Positions 8,368 to 16,311 of a DNA stretch of 64,000 nt are shown piece after piece. Origin of the DNA: CAZMXS01 sp964570325 (GTDB lineage Bacteria > Verrucomicrobiota > Kiritimatiellia > CAIQIC01 > CAZMXS01); contig CAZMXS010000018.1 in NCBI GenBank assembly GCA_964570325.1, forward strand, positions 1 to 64,000, written 5' to 3'. The stretch's first letter is position 1, and each line of letters opens with the position of its first letter. The notes under the pieces were generated by a model. That model did no database searches. It was not told the DNA's origin and saw nothing but the letters and a program-made list of their open reading frames with translations. A program made the position numbers and the translations under genes.

Positions 8368-9935
8368 TGAACCGGTTGTTTCTTGGCCTGGACTCCAGCA
8401 CGCAGGGCCTGACCGGACTGCTCATTGACTTCGACACGCGCCAGATTGTCTGGCGCGAGACCATCAATTATGACGCGGATTTGCCTGCCTATCACACCCT
8501 CAACGGCGTACTGCGCGATTCGGATCCGCGGCGGGTTCACGCGCCGCCGCTGATGTGGGCCGAGGCGTTGGACCTGATTTTCGCGCGGATGCGCGAGGAT
8601 GGTGTATCGCCGCAACAAGTCGCCGCCATTTCCGGCTCCGCGCAGCAGCATGGTTCAGTCTACTTGCGGCCGGCCGCCGCAGCGGCGCTGGCCGGACTTG
8701 ATCCGCGCCACCCGCTGGCCGCGCAGTTGGCCGGAATTTTCGCGCGCGCATCGGCGCCGGTCTGGATGGATTCCTCGACCGCGGCTGAATGCCGGGAAAT
8801 CGAGGATGCGCTCGGGGGGCGCGCCGCCGCGGCGGATCGCACCGGATCGGCCGTCTTCGAGCGCTTCACCGGCCCGCAAATTCGCAAGTTCTGGAAGGCT
8901 GAACCGGAGGGTTACTCGCAAACCGGCCATATCGCGTTGGTCAGTTCCTTCATGGCCGGCCTGCTGGCGGGGCGGATTGCGCCGCTCGACCACGGCGATG
9001 CGTCGGGCATGAACCTTATGGACATCCGCCGGCGCAAGTGGGATGAGCGCGCGCTGGCGGCCACTGCGCCGGACTTGATGCCCCGGCTCCCCAAACTCGT
9101 TCCGTCATGGCAGGCTTTGGGCCGTCCTTGTGCCTACTGGGTTGCGCGACACGGCCTGAATCCGGATGCCCAGTTGATCGCGTGGTCCGGCGACAACCCG
9201 AGCAGCGCCATCGGTCTCGGCTTAATCCAGACCGGCGTCGTTGCCATCAGCCTCGGCACCAGCGACACGTATTTCGGCGTAATGACCGAATGCCGCACCG
9301 ATCCGCGCGGCGAAGGCCATGTTTTTGTCTCCCCGACGGGCGACTATATGACATTGATCTGCTTCCAGAACGGCTCACTCGCCCGGGAACGGATTCGTGA
9401 TCGCTATGGACTGGACTGGGCGGGTTTCTCCGCCGCGCTGCGCGCTACGCCGCCCGGCAATAATGGCCGGTTGATGATCCCCTGGTTCGAGCCGGAGATC
9501 GTCCCCCATGTGCTCCGGCCAGGCATCCGCCGCTTTGGACTGGACGAATCCGACGCGCCCGCAAATTGCCGCGCCGTGGTCGAAGCCCAGATGCTGTCCA
9601 TGCGCATCCATTCGGCGTGGATGGGGGTGCGCCCAGTGGAAATATATGCAACCGGCGGCGCCTCCGCCAACCGGGACATCCTGCAGATCATGGCGGACGT
9701 GCATCAATGTCCGGTCCGCCAATTTCCGGTCACTAACAGCGCCGCGCTGGGCGCCGCCTTGCGCGCCGCGCATGGCGCGATGTCCAGTGCGGGCCAGCCG
9801 GCCAATTGGGCGGAAATCGCGCGCGGCTTGGCCGAGCCTCAGTCCGGCGCCCGGATTAATCCGCGCCCGGAGACGGCGCCGATCTACGCGGCGCTGGCGC
9901 AGGAATACGCCTGGCACGAGAGCGCGAATCGGTAG
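8367..9935 (+). CDS. xylB: Xylulokinase (FGGY carbohydrate kinase)
   Basis: 522 residues. It opens 'FLGLDSSTQGLTGLLID', the FGGY phosphate-binding motif, and carries 'GSAQQHGSVYL', 'WSGDNPSSAIGLGL', 'ISLGTSDTYF' and the C-terminal 'IYATGGASANRDILQIMADV'. It phosphorylates D-xylulose to xylulose 5-phosphate. I chose the start at ATG 8367, which shares its A with the xylA stop (TAATG); the frame is open further upstream inside xylA but without homology. Gene order and coupling with xylA make the pentose assignment firm. Confidence 0.93.
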   Translation: MNRLFLGLDSSTQGLTGLLIDFDTRQIVWRETINYDADLPAYHTLNGVLRDSDPRRVHAPPLMWAEALDLIFARMREDGVSPQQVAAISGSAQQHGSVYLRPAAAAALAGLDPRHPLAAQLAGIFARASAPVWMDSSTAAECREIEDALGGRAAAADRTGSAVFERFTGPQIRKFWKAEPEGYSQTGHIALVSSFMAGLLAGRIAPLDHGDASGMNLMDIRRRKWDERALAATAPDLMPRLPKLVPSWQALGRPCAYWVARHGLNPDAQLIAWSGDNPSSAIGLGLIQTGVVAISLGTSDTYFGVMTECRTDPRGEGHVFVSPTGDYMTLICFQNGSLARERIRDRYGLDWAGFSAALRATPPGNNGRLMIPWFEPEIVPHVLRPGIRRFGLDESDAPANCRAVVEAQMLSMRIHSAWMGVRPVEIYATGGASANRDILQIMADVHQCPVRQFPVTNSAALGAALRAAHGAMSSAGQPANWAEIARGLAEPQSGARINPRPETAPIYAALAQEYAWHESANR

Positions 9936-9966
9936 TTCATTGGCGCCGAACCGAATATATCTCGAT

Positions 9967-9994
9967 TTGATTTCAGGGCAGCTCGCGGTAAAAT
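9967..9994 (+). promoter_or_regulatory. Candidate promoter for the lipid operon, predicting a leaderless mRNA
   Basis: TTGATT (9967-9972), 16-base spacer, TAAAAT (9989-9994). Only five bases separate the -10 box from the ATG at 10000, so transcription should begin at or next to the initiation codon. There is no usable Shine-Dalgarno, since the AAGG lies too close to the ATG. Confidence 0.45.
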
Positions 9995-9999
9995 AAGGC

Positions 10000-10881
10000 A
10001 TGCCTGTAACAAAACGAGTGCCGGTTGACCCCGAAGAACGCATCCGTTTCACGGAGACGCTCCCGCTCCTGATCGTCCACCTCGGTTGTCTGGGCGCGAT
10101 CTGGACCGGTGTCAGCCGCGCCGCGATCGTCGCGCTGGTCATCACGTACACGCTGCGCGTTTTTGCGCTGACCGCCGGCTATCACCGTTACTTCTCGCAC
10201 AACGCCTACCGGACCAGCCGCGCTTTCCAGTTCATCCTTGCGCTGCTTGGCGCGTCCGCCGCCCAACTCGGACCGCTCTGGTGGGCCGCGCACCACCGCC
10301 GGCACCACCTCACCGCGGATACCGCGGACGACTTGCACTCCCCGTCGCAACGCGGCTTCTTCTGGGCGCACCTCGGCTGGCTGATGTGCCGGAAATACCG
10401 CGCCACAGATTTCAGCCGCGTGCCGGACTTCGCCAAGTACCCCGAATTGCGGTTCCTCGACCGCTTCAGTTACCTGGCGCCTTTGGGCCTGGCCGCGCTC
10501 CTGTTCGTAATCGGCAACCAGTTGGCCCGGCTCCACCCCGAACTCGGCGTCTCAGGGCTCCAACTGGTTGTGTGGGGCTTCTGTATCAGCACGGTCCTCG
10601 TCTACCATGTGACCTTCAGCATCAATTCCCTCATGCACATTTTCGGCACGCGCCGCTTTGCCACGCCTGACACCAGCCGCAATAATTTCGTGCTGGCCCT
10701 GTTGAGCTTCGGCGAAGGGTGGCATAACAACCACCACCGCTATGCCGTCGCGGCGCGTCAGGGCTTGGCCTGGTGGGAACTTGATCTCACCTATTACCTG
10801 CTCAAGCTGTTGGCGCTGTTCCGAATCATCTGGGATGTGCGCGAACCGCCGGCTGCTTTGCTTGCGGAGGTCCGCGGATGA
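10000..10881 (+). CDS. Membrane fatty acid desaturase (delta-9 acyl desaturase type)
   Basis: 293 residues with several membrane segments. The three histidine boxes that bind the di-iron centre are present: 'HRYFSH' near residue 65, 'HHRRHH' near 100 and 'HNNHH' near 243. This spacing is that of stearoyl-CoA/acyl-lipid delta-9 desaturases, which introduce a cis double bond using O2. It is the first gene of a five-gene operon and would supply the double bond that the downstream Cfa-type methyltransferases act on. The next gene starts within its stop (ATGA). An O2-dependent step implies at least microaerobic growth. Confidence 0.92.
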   Translation: MPVTKRVPVDPEERIRFTETLPLLIVHLGCLGAIWTGVSRAAIVALVITYTLRVFALTAGYHRYFSHNAYRTSRAFQFILALLGASAAQLGPLWWAAHHRRHHLTADTADDLHSPSQRGFFWAHLGWLMCRKYRATDFSRVPDFAKYPELRFLDRFSYLAPLGLAALLFVIGNQLARLHPELGVSGLQLVVWGFCISTVLVYHVTFSINSLMHIFGTRRFATPDTSRNNFVLALLSFGEGWHNNHHRYAVAARQGLAWWELDLTYYLLKLLALFRIIWDVREPPAALLAEVRG

Positions 10882-11669
10882 GCGCGCCCGGCATCCTGCC
10901 GGTTCTCGCGGCCTGGGCCGGGCTCGCCGCAGCCTTCGCCGCGCTCTGGGGCATCGCGGAAAAAAGGCGCGACGCCAGCCTGGTGGACGCCGCCTGGGCG
11001 GCGGGCATCGGCCTGACCGCGCTGGGCTACGCCCTCACGCTCGATGCGCTGCCTGCCCGCCGGTGGCTGGTCGCGGCTTTGACCGGCGTGTGGTCCCTGC
11101 GCCTCACGCTCTACCTGCTCCGCAATCGCGTGATCGGCAAGCCCGAGGATGGCCGTTACCGGACGCTGCGGGAACAATGGGGCGCCCGCGCGACGGCCAA
11201 CTTCTTCTGGTTTTTCCAGTTTCAGGCGCTGACGGTTGTGATCCTGTCCCTGGCGCCTCTTTTGGCCATGCTGAACCGCCAACCCGTTCGCGCCCTTGAT
11301 CTCGCAGCCGTTCTGTTGACCCTGCTTGCCGTGGGCGGCGAAACCCTGGCCGATATCCAGCTTGCGCGTTTTCGCGCCGCGCCGGCCAACCGGGGCAAGA
11401 CTTGCCGCACGGGGCTCTGGCGGTATTCGCGCCACCCCAATTACTTTTTTGAGTGGCTGCATTGGTGGATATATGTCCTGCTCGCAATCGGCTCGCCTTG
11501 GTTCTGGCCTGCGCTGGCCGCGCCGGCTATGATGCTGTATGTGCTCTTGAAGGTGACCGGCCTGCCCGCAACGGAAAAGCAGGCCGCCGCCAGCCGGGAC
11601 GATTACCGGGAGTACCAGCGCACGACCAGCGCATTCGTCCCGTGGTTTCCAAAACGGGGGGCTTTATGA
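10878..11669 (+). CDS. DUF1295 / steroid 5-alpha-reductase-like membrane protein
   Basis: 263 residues, about six or seven hydrophobic helices. The C-terminal half has the family signature: 'TGLWRYSRHPNYFFEWLHWW' then 'KVTGLPATEKQAAASRDDYREYQRTTSAFVPWFP'. DUF1295 proteins (COG3752) are relatives of steroid 5-alpha reductases and isoprenylcysteine methyltransferases and often sit beside cfa-like genes; their reaction is not established. It overlaps both the desaturase and the following methyltransferase through ATGA junctions, so it is an integral member of the operon, plausibly reducing or modifying an unsaturated lipid tail. Confidence 0.87.
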   Translation: MSAPGILPVLAAWAGLAAAFAALWGIAEKRRDASLVDAAWAAGIGLTALGYALTLDALPARRWLVAALTGVWSLRLTLYLLRNRVIGKPEDGRYRTLREQWGARATANFFWFFQFQALTVVILSLAPLLAMLNRQPVRALDLAAVLLTLLAVGGETLADIQLARFRAAPANRGKTCRTGLWRYSRHPNYFFEWLHWWIYVLLAIGSPWFWPALAAPAMMLYVLLKVTGLPATEKQAAASRDDYREYQRTTSAFVPWFPKRGAL

Positions 11670-12697
11670 AACACGCGCTCGCGCTCGCGGAACAAGGACG
11701 CCTCCCGGATTTCCTGATCCGGGCGGGCATCCGCCGCTTGCTGACCGACCGGCTGGCGCAGGAAAACGCCGGCGACCCGGCGCGCCAGGCGGAGCGGCTC
11801 AAGGCCCACGTCGAAACGCTGCGCCGCAGTCCGATCGCCGTCGAGACCCGCAAGGCCAATGAGCAACACTACGAACTGCCACCGGATTTCTTCCGCCAAA
11901 TCCTCGGGCGCCGACTGAAATACAGCGCCTGCCTGTGGCCGGAGGGCACGCGGGATCTGGATGCAGCCGAGGAACAGATGCTTGAACTGACCGGCCGGCG
12001 GGCGCAGGTTTGCGATGGGATGGACGTGCTCGAGCTCGGCTGCGGGTGGGGCTCGCTGACCCTGTGGCTGGCCGAAAGATTCCCGCATGCGAGGATCACG
12101 GCCGTATCCAACTCGCGCCCCCAGCGCGAATTCATCCAGGGCGTCTGCGCCGCGCGGAACTTCCGACACGTGGAAGTGATCACAGCCGACATGAACGGTT
12201 TCGACACGGCGCAGCGCTTCGACCGCGTCGTGTCCGTCGAGATGTTCGAACACATGCGCAACTACGAGGAACTGATGGCGCGGATCGCCCGCTGGCTCAA
12301 GCCCGACGGCCGGCTCTTTGTGCATATCTTCGTCCATCGCCAATACGCCTACTTGTTTGAGCCGCAGGACGAAACCGACTGGATGGCCCGCTATTTCTTC
12401 ACCGGCGGGCAAATGCCCGCGGATGATCTTCTGCTTCATTTCCAACGCGATCTAGCGCTCCAGGACCGCTGGCCGGTGAATGGTCAGCACTACGCCAAAA
12501 CGCTACTGGCCTGGCTCGCGAAAATGGACGCGGCCCGGACCCCCATCATGCAAATCATGCGGGACGTTTACGGGGACCATGAAGCCCGGATCTGGTTCAA
12601 CCGTTGGCGCATCTTCCTGCTCGCTTGCGCGGAGTTGTTCGCCTATGGGGACGGCGGCGAGTGGTACGTCAGTCACTATTTGTTCGGAAAAAGATAA
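11666..12697 (+). CDS. Cyclopropane-fatty-acid-synthase-like SAM methyltransferase
   Basis: 343 residues. 'NEQHYELPPDFFRQILG' with 'LKYSACLWPEG' is the Cfa-family entry motif; 'VLELGCGWGSLTLWLAERFP' is the SAM-binding motif I; 'SVEMFEHMRNYE' follows. It lacks the N-terminal lipid-binding extension of true Cfa and belongs to the shorter COG2230 branch. It presumably methylates a double bond of an acyl chain, giving a methyl-branched, methylenated or cyclopropane product. It is distinct from the second Cfa domain in the gene at 14039. I chose the ATG at 11666 because it makes an ATGA overlap with the upstream gene and begins at the homologous part. Confidence 0.87.
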   Translation: MKHALALAEQGRLPDFLIRAGIRRLLTDRLAQENAGDPARQAERLKAHVETLRRSPIAVETRKANEQHYELPPDFFRQILGRRLKYSACLWPEGTRDLDAAEEQMLELTGRRAQVCDGMDVLELGCGWGSLTLWLAERFPHARITAVSNSRPQREFIQGVCAARNFRHVEVITADMNGFDTAQRFDRVVSVEMFEHMRNYEELMARIARWLKPDGRLFVHIFVHRQYAYLFEPQDETDWMARYFFTGGQMPADDLLLHFQRDLALQDRWPVNGQHYAKTLLAWLAKMDAARTPIMQIMRDVYGDHEARIWFNRWRIFLLACAELFAYGDGGEWYVSHYLFGKR

Positions 12698-12761
12698 AAG
12701 GCCGCATGGGCTTGCCCCTTCGCCCTGCGCCGCGGGGCGCCCGGCGGCGCACAAGAGGAGA

Positions 12762-14042
12762 ATGGAAACGGAAACTTCCAATCCGCTGAAGATCGCCGTC
12801 ATTGGCGCCGGCGTCGCCGGGCTGACGGCCGCGTACCTGCTCCATCGCCGCCACGATGTGACGCTCTTCGAGCGGAACGACTATGTCGGCGGCCATACTC
12901 ACACTATCGTCCTCGATTCAGGCCCGGATGCGGGCACGCCGGTGGACACCGGCTTTATCGTAATGAACCACCGCAACTATCCCCTGTTGACCCGGCTGTT
13001 CGCCGAGTTGAAGATCGAACTGCGCGACAGCGAAATGTCCTTCGGTTACTACAATGAGGCCTCGGGGCTTCAGTATTGCGGCAGCAGCCTGAACGGGCTC
13101 TTCGCCCAGCGGCGCAACTTGTTCCGGCCGGCGTTCCATCAGATGATCGCCGATATTCTCCGCTTCTACCGGCGGGCAGAGGCGGACCTGGCCGCAAATG
13201 GGTTCCGAGGCCGCACGCTGGGACAATACCTGGCCGATGGCGGCTTTGGCCGGATGTTCCGCGAAGACCATATTCTGCCCATGGGCGCGGCCATCTGGTC
13301 CACGCCCTGCGGCCGCATGCTGGATTTCCCGGCAGAAAGTTTCGTCCGCTTTTTCCACAACCACGGCCTGCTCTCCGTGAATGACCGGCCGCAGTGGCGC
13401 ACGGTGGCCGGCGGCAGCCACCGGTACGTGCAAGCGCTGCTGAAAACATTCGCGCGGCCCGTCCGCCTGAACTGCCCGGTGACGGAAATCCGGCGGGCGG
13501 ACGGGCAAATCATCGTCGCCACCGCCGCGGGCGCGGAACGGTTCGACCGCGCGGTCGTGGCCGCCCACGCCGACGAGGCGCTGGCCATGTTGGCGGATGC
13601 GAACGAAATGGAGCGGCGGTTGCTGGGCGCGTGGGTGTATGAAAATAATCGCACGGTGCTCCATAGGGATGCCTCCGTCATGCCGCCGAACCGCCGGGCA
13701 TGGTCCTCCTGGAACTACGTCCGGGAACAGGCGGCGCCGGACGGCGGCAAGGTTTCGCTGACCTACCACATGAACCGGCTCCAGGGCCTGCGGACAACCA
13801 ACCCGCTTTTCGTGACGCTGAACCGCGCCCGGCCCTACCCGGCCGGGACCATAATCCGTGAGCTGGAATATACGCACCCGTCTTATGCGGCGGCGGCCCT
13901 GGCCTCCCAGCGCGAACTCCATGCGCTCAACGGCGCCCGTGGAACTTATTTCTGCGGCAGCTATTTCGGCTACGGGTTCCACGAAGACGCTGTGCGGTCC
14001 GCCGTGCAGGTCGCGCAACATTTTGGGATCCCATTTGGATGA
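12762..14042 (+). CDS. FAD-dependent oxidoreductase (COG2907, amine-oxidase fold) of the lipid operon
   Basis: 426 residues. The dinucleotide-binding motif 'IAVIGAGVAGLTAAYLL' near the N-terminus is followed by 'FERNDYVGGHTHT'. 'TPVDTGFIVMNHRNYPLL' and the C-terminal 'GTYFCGSYFGYGFHEDAVRSA' are characteristic of COG2907. In other bacteria this protein travels with DUF1365 and Cfa proteins, and FAD partners of Cfa-like enzymes are known from methyl-branched and furan fatty acid pathways. A likely job is oxidation or reduction of the modified acyl tail. A good ribosome-binding site (AGAGGAG) lies just before the ATG at 12762, after a 64-base gap; the stop overlaps the next gene (ATGA). Confidence 0.88.
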   Translation: METETSNPLKIAVIGAGVAGLTAAYLLHRRHDVTLFERNDYVGGHTHTIVLDSGPDAGTPVDTGFIVMNHRNYPLLTRLFAELKIELRDSEMSFGYYNEASGLQYCGSSLNGLFAQRRNLFRPAFHQMIADILRFYRRAEADLAANGFRGRTLGQYLADGGFGRMFREDHILPMGAAIWSTPCGRMLDFPAESFVRFFHNHGLLSVNDRPQWRTVAGGSHRYVQALLKTFARPVRLNCPVTEIRRADGQIIVATAAGAERFDRAVVAAHADEALAMLADANEMERRLLGAWVYENNRTVLHRDASVMPPNRRAWSSWNYVREQAAPDGGKVSLTYHMNRLQGLRTTNPLFVTLNRARPYPAGTIIRELEYTHPSYAAAALASQRELHALNGARGTYFCGSYFGYGFHEDAVRSAVQVAQHFGIPFG

Positions 14043-16027
14043 ACTCCAGAATTTACGAAGTCGTCATCCGGCACAGCCGGCTGGAGCCGGTGTCGCACTC
14101 CTTTTCCTATCCGGCCTACACCTTCGCGTTTGATCTTGACGAGTTGCCCCAACTGGACCGGGACGTGCGCGGCTTCGGTTACAACCGCTTCAACCTCTAC
14201 TCCCTGCGCGACGGCGACTACCTGCGGGGCGACGGCCCGCTTAAAGAACAATTATTGCGGTTCCTCGCCGCGCACGGGAGCGGCGCGGACATTGCGCGAG
14301 TGGAGCTGTTGACCATGGCGCGCTATTTCAACTACGTTTTCAATCCGGTCAGCTTTTATTACGCCTATCGGCCGGACGGCGGCATCCAATGTATCGTCGC
14401 CGAGGTCAACAATACCTTCAACGAACGCCATCTCTATCTCCTGCGCGACCCGCTCAACGATCCGGCTTCGCCGGTCCTGCGCTTTCGGCACAACAAGGAA
14501 TTCCATGTCTCGCCATTCAACGACATGGCGGGCTGGTATGAATTCAGCTTTTCCCGCCTTGGCGAAGATCTGGACATCCGGATTGACCTCTGGCGCGGGG
14601 AGCGCAAGGTTATCACGACGCAGATGACCGGCGCGGCCCGGCCGTTGAACTCGGCCAACCTGCGGCGCACCATGTTCCGGCATCCGCTCGCGGCCGCGTT
14701 GAATATGCCGCGCATCGTCACGCAGGCCGCGCGCCTGTATTACGGCAAAAAAATGGCGGTCTTCCACAAACCGAATCCGCGCAGCGCGCTGACCATCCCG
14801 GCGCCGCCGACGCGATTCGAGCGGCTCGCGCTGCGGGCCATCCGCGGCTTTCTTTCCCGCTTGCGCCGGGGCCGGTTGACGCTGCGGTTGCCGGATGGCG
14901 AAGCGCTCGCATTCGGCGGCGCCGAGCCCGGTATCGAGTCCGCCATGCAGTTAAGGAACTATGCCCTTTTCCCACGAATACTGAAGGACGGCGATGTGGG
15001 CTTTGGCGAATCCTACGTGGCGGGCGACTGGGTATGCGACGACCTGACAGCCTTGTTCCGGCTTTTCATCAACAACGCGGACACGCTCGACGACCGCCGC
15101 ATCAAGTTCAGTTGGATTGGCCGCTCGCTGAACCGGCTTCGTCATGAACTGCGCCGCAATACATACTTCGGGAGCCGCCGCAACATCGCGGCCCACTACG
15201 ATCTGGGCAACGACCTGTACCGGTTGTTTCTTGACGAATCCATGCTGTATTCATGCGCGATCTTTGCGCGGCCAGACGACTCGCTCGAACAGGCGCAGCA
15301 GAACAAATTACAAACACTTATTCGCAAAGCCCGGATTGGGCCGGACGACCACGTGCTTGAAATCGGGTGCGGCTGGGGCGCTTTTGCCATCGCCGCCGCC
15401 CGCACAACCGGGTGCCGCGTCACGGGCATCACGCTCTCGCAGCAGCAACTCGAATGGGCCCGCGCCCGCGTGCGGGAGGCGGGGCTGGCCGACCGGATCC
15501 GGATCGAGCTCTGCGACTACCGCGCGGTCGCGGGCCAATTCGACAAGATCGTTTCCATCGAGATGCTGGAGGCCGTCGGCCACGAGTTCCTTGGCGCGTT
15601 TTTTGCGGCCTGCGACCGAGTGCTGGCGCCGGACGGGCTGGCGGTGATGCAAGTCATCACCATCCCGGACCAGCGCTACGACGCCTACCGCCGCAGCACC
15701 GACTGGATCCAAAAACACATCTTTCCCGGCGGGGTCACCCCGTCGCTGTCCGCGCTCACGCAAGCCATGACCCGTGAATCCCGTTTTGTGATTGAAAGCC
15801 TGGAAAACATCGGCCCGCATTACGCGCCTACACTGCGGGAGTGGCGGCGGCGATTTGCCGCACACCGCGAGGATCTCCTAAAGCTCGGATACGACGAGGT
15901 CTTCCAGCGAAAGTTCCATTATTATTTCTGTTATTGCGAGGCCGGTTTTGCGACCCGCACGCTGAATGATCTGCATTTGGTGCTGACCCGGCCGGGAAAC
16001 AAACGGCTGGATCCGCCGGACTCCTGA
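14039..16027 (+). CDS. DUF1365 - cyclopropane fatty acid synthase fusion protein
   Basis: 662 residues in two parts. Residues 1 to about 245 are DUF1365 (COG3496): 'VIRHSRLEPVSHSFSYPAYT' at the start, then 'YFNYVFNPVSFYYAYRPDG' and 'EVNNTFNERHLYLL'. Residues about 260-660 are a complete Cfa synthase: 'HYDLGNDLYRLFLDESMLYS' with the family Cys in YSCA, SAM motif 'VLEIGCGWGAFAIAAA', 'SIEMLEAVGHEFLG', 'IFPGGVTPSL' and 'NIGPHYAPTLREWRRRF'. Cfa transfers a methylene from SAM to the cis double bond of a phospholipid acyl chain. The two domains are normally neighbouring genes, so the fusion supports a shared pathway. It is the last gene of the operon, coupled by ATGA. Confidence 0.92.
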   Translation: MNSRIYEVVIRHSRLEPVSHSFSYPAYTFAFDLDELPQLDRDVRGFGYNRFNLYSLRDGDYLRGDGPLKEQLLRFLAAHGSGADIARVELLTMARYFNYVFNPVSFYYAYRPDGGIQCIVAEVNNTFNERHLYLLRDPLNDPASPVLRFRHNKEFHVSPFNDMAGWYEFSFSRLGEDLDIRIDLWRGERKVITTQMTGAARPLNSANLRRTMFRHPLAAALNMPRIVTQAARLYYGKKMAVFHKPNPRSALTIPAPPTRFERLALRAIRGFLSRLRRGRLTLRLPDGEALAFGGAEPGIESAMQLRNYALFPRILKDGDVGFGESYVAGDWVCDDLTALFRLFINNADTLDDRRIKFSWIGRSLNRLRHELRRNTYFGSRRNIAAHYDLGNDLYRLFLDESMLYSCAIFARPDDSLEQAQQNKLQTLIRKARIGPDDHVLEIGCGWGAFAIAAARTTGCRVTGITLSQQQLEWARARVREAGLADRIRIELCDYRAVAGQFDKIVSIEMLEAVGHEFLGAFFAACDRVLAPDGLAVMQVITIPDQRYDAYRRSTDWIQKHIFPGGVTPSLSALTQAMTRESRFVIESLENIGPHYAPTLREWRRRFAAHREDLLKLGYDEVFQRKFHYYFCYCEAGFATRTLNDLHLVLTRPGNKRLDPPDS

Positions 16028-16179
16028 AAGACGCCGGCCAGTCCGTCAGTAAACGACCGGATCATCTAATTGCTCGAAAACCGCCGAACGCACCACTCCG
16101 GCTCGCTCAAAGACGCCGGCCCCCGGCCAGTGCCAACCCAACTTTCACAACTGGCAAAAGTCAGGCCAAAAAAATGTGC

Positions 16180-16207
16180 TTGCCCAATACTTGCGGGCTG
16201 GTAGCAT
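16180..16207 (+). promoter_or_regulatory. Candidate promoter for tRNA-Gly(GCC)
   Basis: TTGCCC (16180-16185), a 16-base spacer, TAGCAT (16202-16207), ending 20 bases before the tRNA. The spacing fits a sigma-70-type promoter, but the match to consensus is moderate. The rest of 16028-16227 holds no gene; 'aaagacgccggcc' occurs there twice. Confidence 0.4.
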
Positions 16208-16227
16208 GAACGCGGTTAGTTGCAGGA

Positions 16228-16302
16228 GCGAGCGTAGCTCAGTGGTAGAGCTCCACCTTGCCAAGGTGGACGTCGTGGGTTCAAATCCCATCGCTCGCTC
16301 CA
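16228..16302 (+). tRNA. tRNA-Gly (anticodon GCC)
   Basis: A 7-bp acceptor stem (GCGAGCG with CGCTCGC), D-arm TAGCTCAGTGGTAGAGCT, anticodon loop CTTGCCA with anticodon GCC, T-arm GTGGGTTCAAATCCCAT, discriminator T and an encoded CCA. All cloverleaf parts pair. It is followed at once by a run of eight T. Confidence 0.97.
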
Positions 16303-16303
16303 A

Positions 16304-16311
16304 TTTTTTTT
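16304..16311 (+). terminator. T-tract after tRNA-Gly(GCC)
   Basis: Eight consecutive T begin two bases after the CCA end, with the tRNA acceptor/T-arm as the only upstream hairpin. This probably ends tRNA transcription. The last bases overlap the stop codon of the convergent FG-GAP gene (16310-16312). Confidence 0.4.
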
